This document shows positions 57,081 through 64,000 of a stretch of 64,000 nucleotides of DNA, one piece after another (position 1 is the stretch's first letter; each line of letters opens with the position of its first letter). The notes below the pieces were generated by a model. The model did no database searches and was not told the origin of the DNA. It saw nothing but the letters and a program-made list of their open reading frames with translations. This stretch comes from Echinometra lucunter (lineage: Eukaryota > Echinodermata > Echinoidea > Camarodonta > Echinometridae): the NCBI GenBank assembly GCA_029962745.1, contig CM057162.1:10944222-11008221 (forward strand), given 5' to 3'. The position numbers and the translations under genes were made by a program.

Positions 57081-57439
57081 CAAGGAGACCAGTGTCCATT
57101 TTTAGTGAATCGACAGTCCTCCTAGGTCTCCTTCTTCTTGCACCTCTACTGAGTATCTTTGCACGGCAAATCTTTCTAGGCCTACACTTTTGCAGCTAAT
57201 ACCAATTTACCTGCAGAGTTTCACGGTGAATTAATTTCCCCTTCTTCATGTTCTTTGTGAAATGCTTGTACACTTTATTATCTGATTCGCATGTGATAAG
57301 CTGGACTTGAGTATGATAACTCCACCATCAACCATGTAAGCAAATAAAATCAATTAAGTATGTAACGAACAAAAAAAGAACGTTCTGGAGAGAAGATATG
57401 AGAGAAGTAAATTGTAAAAATAATATTTTATATGTATAG

Positions 57440-57524
57440 GACGCAAAATTATGACAAAACAATTGTTAAAACACATTATATTTTTGAGGCTCATGGGTCA
57501 TTCCTAATGAGGATACCTTTCCAA
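57440..57524 (+). CDS. candidate penultimate exon of an unidentified gene
   Basis: TTTTATATGTATAG precedes an 85 nt exon and donor CAA|GTAAGTATT. One base completes a previous codon, and the open frame reads TQNYDKTIVKTHYIFEAHG then SFLMRIPFQ, ending on a codon boundary. That is exactly the phase required by the next exon at 57757. The donor is strong; the acceptor is AT-rich. Upstream exons were not found; they could lie beyond the LINE or in the assembly gap. Confidence 0.4.
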
Positions 57525-57756
57525 GTAAGTATTATTTTATCATTTTTATTTTCAACACTAATATCTTATGTTTTTGTGGATAGTATCATCGGCGTCGTCG
57601 TTGTTGTTATTGTTATTTTCGTATAAATGTCTATATGGGTGCATGCAAAATGGGCTGCAAATGGATACATTTTAAATTCGATGATGTTTATTTTTTACCC
57701 TGCATGTATTTCAAACATTATTCATATACTTGTTTTCTTTTGCACATCACTTATAG

Positions 57757-57873
57757 GTGAACTCAGGTAATCGCAATGGGAGTGGACAAATGGAAACGGA
57801 CACATTCTACATGCCCTACGGACAACCCACATCGAATACCGGAGAATACGTTCCTCTTCAGTTAACTAATTAA
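57757..57873 (+). CDS. candidate terminal exon, tyrosine-containing C-terminal tail
   Basis: TTGTTTTCTTTTGCACATCACTTATAG is an excellent acceptor. The exon reads 38 codons in phase 0, starting VNSGNRNGSGQMETD, continuing TFYMPYGQPTSNTGEYVPLQ and ending LTN before TAA at 57871-57873. Composition is clearly more balanced than the AT-rich flanks. The tail is polar, with FYMPY and EYVPL, tyrosine contexts like those in cytoplasmic tails of receptors or adaptor proteins. No specific family is recognised. The 3' UTR follows. Confidence 0.55.
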   Translation: MNSGNRNGSGQMETDTFYMPYGQPTSNTGEYVPLQLTN

Positions 57874-59559
57874 TCAGATGTTGCATTATAAGAAGTAGAG
57901 GCAAGAAATGAAAATACGCAATTCATAATTCCAGCTGCATTATTTCATTCACAAAATTTTCTATCCGTCACGTGTCTTGGTCATTGTACACTGACAAAGA
58001 CTTGAGGTGGGTAAACACACTTTGGGAGTTTTTTTTTTTTTTTTTGAAAATTTTCAATTCGGGGAGGGGGAGGGGGCTACTGCATCCCCCCCCCCCCCCC
58101 CGGCTGCGTCTTGCAGTGGTCACATGATATGCTGCCGTAAATGCTGTCAAGCAAAGGACTTGCAGACTTGCAGCATCACACAAGCTTTGAAAACTCACAC
58201 AGTCCAAAGACGTATGCTGAGGCATAGAACCTAGAACTTGTGCATGGTCGTTTTGCCAGCCCCATATGGCATGATATGGCCCATCTTGGGTTCAACGGCC
58301 CTTGGTAAGACAAAAAAATCATTGGGTTGTTTATTCCGATATTAAAGGATTTAAATGGTGCAGCAATATTTAACGCCCACAACATGGCCTTTACGCCCAA
58401 GAACAACTTCCACATTCATCTAGGTTAAAAATTACGTGACTCGAAAGTTTGTGGGTTCGTCTTTCCCCGCTTTCCCCTACTCTTTCACACCTGGATTAAC
58501 AAACATCAAAAATGCACATTTTCTTGTCCTGCTGAAACACTGCAACAATGAAACTACAGCCTTCCTTTCCACAAATATTTAGTTATTGCAAAAAAATAAA
58601 TAAATAAATAAAAATAAACTTCACCACCTTCGATTTCAATCCCTTACTCAAAATTAAATATTGATATGTGGGGGCCAATATGTTTTACGGTTATCTTCAT
58701 GTCATCGTCATTTGTTGCCTTTTTTATCATCTTGGTTTGTGCCAAGGTAACGCTTCCTGAGCCTCTTGCCACTGTTTCTAGAGTACGGTTATTGTCCTTG
58801 TAGTCGCCTTACCTTGGCCTCTAGCTGCTGTCTGTGTGTCTTGTGTTATCGTACTGCTGTCTGCTGTTCCATGCGTTTCAACATCCTCGCTAAGCCACAG
58901 CCTTCGCCGATTTTTTGTTAAGTCACCTGATCCAAGTTCTTCAATCTCCATCGACACAATAAGTTACAAAGTGTTTGTCATCGCTTGGTCTTAATCTACT
59001 TGCACTGTTCTTCTCCTCAACCTTCTCACATAGTTAGCCATTACCCATATTCTCCATCCTCGGACTACATAACTTATAAGACCGTGCTGTCTATTTTTAA
59101 TGTGAGAAATTTTTGGTAGGGTATTTTGCCTTCAGCCGTAAAGTTGATTTCAAAATGTAAGTATGTTTATTAGCGGCGCAGTTTTGAGTAATTTGTTTCC
59201 AATTACTGTATTTTAATCAACTTTCTTTTGATGTAGTCGATTTCTTTGTTCGATGTACATTTTTTTAATTGAAATAATAATAATGATAATAGAAGTTGGG
59301 TAATAAGTGCTCATTTTAGTTTGCATAGAGCAATGCAGATTTATAGATGAGTAGTTGGGTTGTGGTAATTGTTAAAGGAGTTTGCTTAGTGTAATGTAGA
59401 TTTAAGTAGAATCAAATGAGTAGTAGACTCTGATAATAGTTTGGGAGTTAGTGTAATGCAGATTTCTGTGTAATTGGGACAAAGGTATGTAATGGTATGG
59501 AGTTTAATATAATGATTGTAATTTGATAAGGATGCTATAATGTGGTTTTGCTTTAATGT
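57874..59559. other. 3' UTR and downstream DNA, nothing else recognised
   Basis: The first part is probably the 3' UTR of the exon at 57757. A poly-T run (58029-58045), a C run (58086-58100) and (AAAT)n near 58595-58615 are present; an AATAAA word occurs in the latter. A partial inversion GCCAAGGTAACG / CCTTACCTTGGC spans 58742-58815. Confidence 0.35.
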
Positions 59560-61210
59560 ATGTAATAATCTAAAGAAGATTTAGAGACATTATTCTATAT
59601 GTAGTAAACGAAAAGAAAACGTAGATATATTCTGTGTAGTAATATAAAGATGTAGAAACATTGCTCTATGTGGTAATCTAATGAAAGATGAGGAGATATT
59701 CTGTGTAGTAATGTAAAGAAGATGTAGAGACATTGCTCTATGTGATAATCTAAAGGAAGATGTAGAGATATTCTGTGTAGTAATATAAAGAAGACTTAGA
59801 GACTTTGCTCTATGTAGTAATCTAAAAAAAAGATGTAGAGATATTCTGTGTAGTAATGTAAATAAGATGTAGAGACATGGCTCAGTGTAGTAATCTAAAA
59901 AAAAAAGATGTAGAGATATTCTGTGTAGCAATGTAAATAAGATGTGGAGACATTCCTCTATGTAGTAATATAGAGAAAGATGTAGAGATATTCTGTGTAG
60001 TAATGTAAATAAGATGTAGAGACATTGCTCTGTGTAGTAATCTAAAGACGATGTGGAGACATTCCTCTATGTAGTAATATAGAGAAAGATGTAGAGATAT
60101 TCTGTGTAGTAATGTAAATAAGATGTAGAGACATTACTCTATGTAGTAATCTAAAGAAGATGTAGAGACAATGCTCTGTGTAGTAATCTAAAAAAAAGAT
60201 GTAGAGATATTCTGTGTAGTAATGTAAATAAGATGTAGAGACATTGCTCTGTGTAGTAATCTAAAGAAGATGTGGAGACATTGCTCTATGTAGTAATACG
60301 GAGAAAGATGTAGAGATATTCTGTGTAGTAATGTAAAGAAGATGTAGAGACATTGCTCTGTGTAGTAATAATTGTAAAGAAAGATGTAGAGATATTCTGT
60401 GTAGTAATGCAAAGAAGGTGTGGAGACATTGCTCTGTGTAGTAATCTAAAGAAGATGTGGAGACATTGCTCTATGTAGTAATACGGAGAAAGATGTAGAG
60501 ATATTCTGTGTAGTAATGTAAATAAGATGTAGAGACATTGCTCTGTGTAGTAATCTAAAGACGATGTGGAGACATTCCTCTATGTAGTAATATAGAGAAA
60601 GATGTAGAGACATTGCTCTGTGTAGTAATCTAAAGACGATGTGGAGACATTCCTCTATGTAGTTATATAGAGAAAGATGTACAGATATTCTGTGTAGTAA
60701 TGTAAACAAGATGTAGAGACATTTCTCTGTGTAGTAATAATTGTAAAGAAAGATGTAGAGATATTCTGTGTAATAATGTAAAGAAGATGTGGAGACACTG
60801 GTCTGTGTAGTAATCCAAAGACGATGTGGAGACATTCCTCTATGTAGTTATATAGAGAAAGATGTAGAGATATTCTGTGTAGTAATGTAAAGAAGATGTA
60901 GAGACATTGCTCTATGTAGTTACAGAGAGAAAGATGTACAGATATTCTGTGTAGTAATCTAAAGACGATGTGGAGACATTGCTCTATGTAGTTATATAGA
61001 GAAAGATGTACAGATATTCTGTGTAGTAATGTAACGAAGATGTAGAGACATTGCTCTGTGTAGTAATAATTGTAAAGAAAGATGTATAGATATTCTGTGT
61101 AGTAATGTAAAGAAGATGTAGAGACATTGCTCAGTGTAGTAATCTAAAGACGATGTGGAGACATTGCTCTATGTAGTAATATAGAGAAAGATGTAGAGAT
61201 GTTTTGTAAA
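59560..61210. repeat. ~1.65 kb satellite of 34-39 bp monomers in alternating pairs
   Basis: Two monomer types alternate: a 34 bp type with GATGTAGAGATATTCTGTGT and a 37 bp type with GATGTAGAGACATTGCTCTA; both end GTAGTAAT(G/C)TAAAGAA. About 45 monomers fit the length. Minus-strand open frames (LLHRAMSLHL repeats) arise because the units seldom contain stops in that frame. Variants (AATAATTGTAAAG, TTATATAGAG) spread in blocks, suggesting expansion in higher-order segments. Confidence 0.85.
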
Positions 61211-61343
61211 TAATTTGTATAGTATGATCCACACTCACAGTTACAATTGCTGGCTCTATATTGTTAGCTTATTTGTAGTAAACAAGTCGGTTACTGTTAC
61301 ACTGTTGATAGACTCATGATATTCAAATTGTGTAGGCCACAAG

Positions 61344-61653
61344 TTACACTGTAAAAACAAATCTAGTCAAATTTGACAGACTAGTAATACTCAAGTCAAA
61401 AGTGACATACTTCTAGTCAAAATGAGTAAATTTTAGTTAAATAATTTGACTAGTCTACCGGATCATACAGGCACCAACGCTAACTTGAATTGATTCTGGT
61501 GAAATCGACTCGAATTTGGGGAAATGTTTGGTTAATTTTTACTAGAAATCTGGTCATTTTGATTAGATTCTTGTCACATTTGACTAGAAAAGAGTAAGTG
61601 CCCGTGTGATCCGGTAATCTAGTCAAATCTGACTAGTTTGTTTTTAGAGTGTA
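61344..61653. mobile_element. ~310 bp palindromic MITE, ACACT(G/C)TAAAAACAAA termini
   Basis: ACACTGTAAAAACAAATCTA at the left is mirrored by AGTTTGTTTTTAGAGTGT at the right, and CTAGTCAAATTTGAC by GTCAAATCTGACTAG. CCGGATCA(T/C)AC(A/G)GGCAC and its complement GTGCCCGTGTGATCCGG also pair. No coding capacity. Confidence 0.7.
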
Positions 61654-63030
61654 GAATATTGGAATAGGGTGCAAAATTGAAATTTAATTTTTTGTATATA
61701 TTATAGTTTAAGGTTTATTTGGCTAGTTGCTTTATATATTTCAGTGAAAACTTGGGAAGACCTGGGTATTCCAACCTTACACTAGAGCCCTTTGATAAAA
61801 AAGAATACACTGGGGTCATGGATGTGCAGTGAAAAGTTGGTGCGGTTTTTTTGTTTGTTTGTTTTGCTTTTTTTGGGTTTTTTTTTTAGTTTTTTTTTTT
61901 GTTTTTTTTTTAAGTAATGAGTAGGATGACTAGGACATTGATGTAGTAAAAGCTCATCATCAGTCTTTAACCCCGAAAGCCTGCAGTTTGTTACTTTTAT
62001 TGATAAATCTAAATTGATTATATAGATTTATTGTCAGTGTTGTGTTTGTATAGTAACGTACTAGCCTGCATTTACCAGTGGTCAGAGCCTTGTAAAATTA
62101 GTAGAATCATTCTTTGATATACATGTACATGTATACACACATACTATCACAGCGTTTTCCATGTAATCCCAATGATGTACATACTTATGATTATGGTTTG
62201 TTTTTATCGCGTTTATAGTATTATATTGCATTTACATGAGTTTTTAAATTTCTTTGGAGATGAACATGACAAAGGGATAAGAAGAGGCCAGAGAGTAAAT
62301 TGTGGTTCAAATGTCAAGTTATTTCAATGTATAATCGGTTGGAAGGGATGGATATCTAGTTTGTTGATATTTATATTAACTGAGGAGCTAAAGAGGAAGT
62401 GTTATTTCCGTAATGTGAGTGATTAGTGCAAACCAGTGAACAGTGTAAATTAGTATGGACTTGGAAATTTGTTTATGTTTTGTTACTCAACAAAAAAGTA
62501 ATACTGATTAAGAGCCTGATTCGTATGATTGCTAGTGGGTATCTGGATATATCATTAAAAATGTTTTATGAATTTATTTTGTTTTTAGATACTGTGTAAT
62601 ATTGCAGAAAATGGGGCAAAGAAGAAAAGCAGTCACCCATTATGTTTTATTGATATGATTATTGTTTGTCGCCCTCTTATGTCAGAGGTTACTTCATGAT
62701 TTTGATTTGATTTATGTTCTTCTGCATACAATGACATTTTGGTAACATAATATACATCAAAGCTACTTTTGACAATAAATCACAAATATACAAATATTTA
62801 TATATAATTATTTTTCTTAAAAAATATAAATGAAAACTTGTCAAATTATTGTAAGTCATTCAACATAATTCATTAAACATAAAATCATTTGCCGAAGAAG
62901 GATTGCCATTATAAGCAATATGCTTGAAAATATGGCAACCCCAAATAAATATTAAATAGATAAACATATCGAATCAGCAGAATGGATAATAAAAAATAAC
63001 TGAATCCAAACTTGAAAGGATAGTGAAAAT
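61654..63030. other. AT-rich stretch, nothing recognised
   Basis: T/G-rich homopolymers at about 61845-61915. No exon or repeat family found. Confidence 0.3.
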
Positions 63031-63095
63031 GATGCTGATGATGTTGATGATGATGATGAAATGATGATGATAAAAGATGACGATGATGATAAGGA
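63031..63095. repeat. (GAT)n microsatellite
   Basis: Imperfect GATGAT repeats of about 65 bp. Confidence 0.7.
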
Positions 63096-63296
63096 TGACA
63101 TTGGTAATGATTTGAATGGTATAAAGGATGGCGTTGTGAAAGACTGAAGAGTTGACACAGAAATTTTACCTTGCATATTCTGATAGTAACATGGCCTTAC
63201 CTTTGGCCTTAAATGAATTTTGCCATCAAGGCTTGATTATAGCCACTGATATCTCTGACAATCTCTCCATGAGATCGTGATTTATCTAATGAGGGT

Positions 63297-63334
63297 GTGT
63301 GTGTCAGAGAGGGTGTGTGTGTGTGTGTGTGTGC
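63297..63334. repeat. (GT)n microsatellite
   Basis: GTGT runs interrupted by CAGAGAGG. Confidence 0.75.
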
Positions 63335-63473
63335 TTCATGCTATCAAAAGAAAAGAAAAGCTCCCATTACTATATTAAAGCATGAGAATTCCTGTACAAA
63401 ATAGCTTACATGAAATCTACCGACGAACCTAACGGAATGATAACAAAGAATTTTTTCAAAATTGATGTTCTTT

Positions 63474-63499
63474 AAAAAAAAAAAAGGGGGGGGGGGGGG
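63474..63499. repeat. A run followed by G run
   Basis: About 11 A then 13 G. Confidence 0.7.
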
Positions 63500-63739
63500 T
63501 AACATACTGTAGAAAAATTACATTTAGAAATATATTTTATTCGTTACGTATATATCTAGTGGGACAGCTTTATGTAATCTTTAGATGGCTAGGATTTAGA
63601 ATATTTTAAAGTGATGCATGATTATTATTAATGAAGGTTTGATTACTTGTACTTGTATACGCAGTATACTCATAATGATAGGCCTACACAAAATGATAAT
63701 ACAGAATTCTCACTCTATTAAAAAAAAGAATGAACGCGT

Positions 63740-63830
63740 TCACTCTGTTGGGAGTGAAGTTCAGAAGAGAGTGAATTTATTCACTCTTTGGGGGGTGATC
63801 TCGGTGATCACTCAAGAGTTTTTGAGCACA
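63740..63830. repeat. inverted TTCACTC / GAGTGAA cluster
   Basis: TTCACTCTGTTGGGAGTGAA and GAGAGTGAATTTATTCACTC are short palindromes followed by GTGATCTCGGTGATCAC. They may be a MITE end, but no partner is in the window. Confidence 0.35.
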
Positions 63831-63889
63831 TATTTGTACAGATGAAAATCATCAGGCAAATTTCGATTTTACTTTCGGGCTCAAAAAAC

Positions 63890-63891
<2 letters not shown>

Positions 63892-63927
<36 letters not shown>
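63892..63927. repeat. poly(T) run, 36 bp
   Basis: An uninterrupted T run. It could be the tail of a minus-strand retrocopy, but nothing recognisable lies on its right. Confidence 0.85.
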
Positions 63928-63928
<1 letters not shown>

Positions 63929-64000
63929 GCCGTAAAAAAGTTTCACGATTGGTTAAACCTGTCGACCCTCAGACAGCATGTGGAGCAATGAAATTCGCAT

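Noticed and set aside
59590..60835. Minus-strand frames with LLHRAMSLHL repeats
   Set aside because: They are translations of the satellite monomers and start or stop with unit variation.
1..64000. CRISPR arrays, operons or bacterial-type systems
   Set aside because: Tandem repeats lack the constant repeat/unique spacer pattern, and everything else indicates an animal nuclear genome.

Overview
This 64 kb window looks like a gene-poor stretch of an invertebrate deuterostome genome, most likely an echinoderm of the sea-urchin kind. That is an inference from overall style: AT-rich sequence, very frequent TACATGTA words, many short inverted-repeat elements, CR1/L2-type LINE debris, tRNA-headed SINEs and many simple repeats. 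No bacterial or viral gene organisation is present. Almost all short open frames are by-products of simple repeats or AT-rich intron-like DNA.

Layout. Positions 1-7,100 hold duplicated short segments, CT and CA microsatellites, a hAT-like element, a 386 bp inverted-repeat element with TAA target duplications, three tRNA-headed SINE copies and a LINE relic. A strong minus-strand exon candidate lies at 7,422-7,474. Positions 8,300-11,300 contain a foldback element about 850 bp long and two dispersed repeat families. From 11,700 to 26,000 there are long polypurine/polypyrimidine and GAT tracts, several low-copy tandem repeats, a 33 nt minus-strand microexon candidate, a LINE relic, a TTAA-flanked MITE and a 540 bp TACTTGATT tandem repeat. 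From 26,400 to 45,000 lie further MITEs (including three more copies of the TTAA family and a palindromic TTAA element), a tRNA-like sequence caught inside an inverted repeat, an almost perfect 71 bp hairpin, a GC-rich region with an AGCTCGAGCT motif and an 80 bp-period satellite interrupted by a LINE tail. At 45,005-46,235 a tandem array was invaded by a LINE fragment, which was itself invaded by a TTAA-flanked element. A 500 N assembly gap lies at 50,564-51,063.

The one long gene is the single ORF of a near-complete CR1/L2-group LINE at 52,683-55,991, with apurinic endonuclease and reverse transcriptase domains and a 3' end near 56,304. Its RT motifs are intact, but the endonuclease glutamate of the usual ETW motif reads alanine, so this copy may be unable to nick DNA by itself. 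Downstream, two plus-strand exons (57,440-57,524 and 57,757-57,873) join in phase and end in a stop codon; they look like the 3' end of an unrecognised host gene with a tyrosine-containing tail. A satellite of 34-39 bp monomers fills 59,560-61,210, followed by another MITE and simple repeats.

The window is therefore mostly a record of successive transposon insertions in introns or intergenic DNA. Host exons can be proposed only from splice signals and open phase. Candidates on both strands are listed with low confidence, because no homologue could be recognised by eye.
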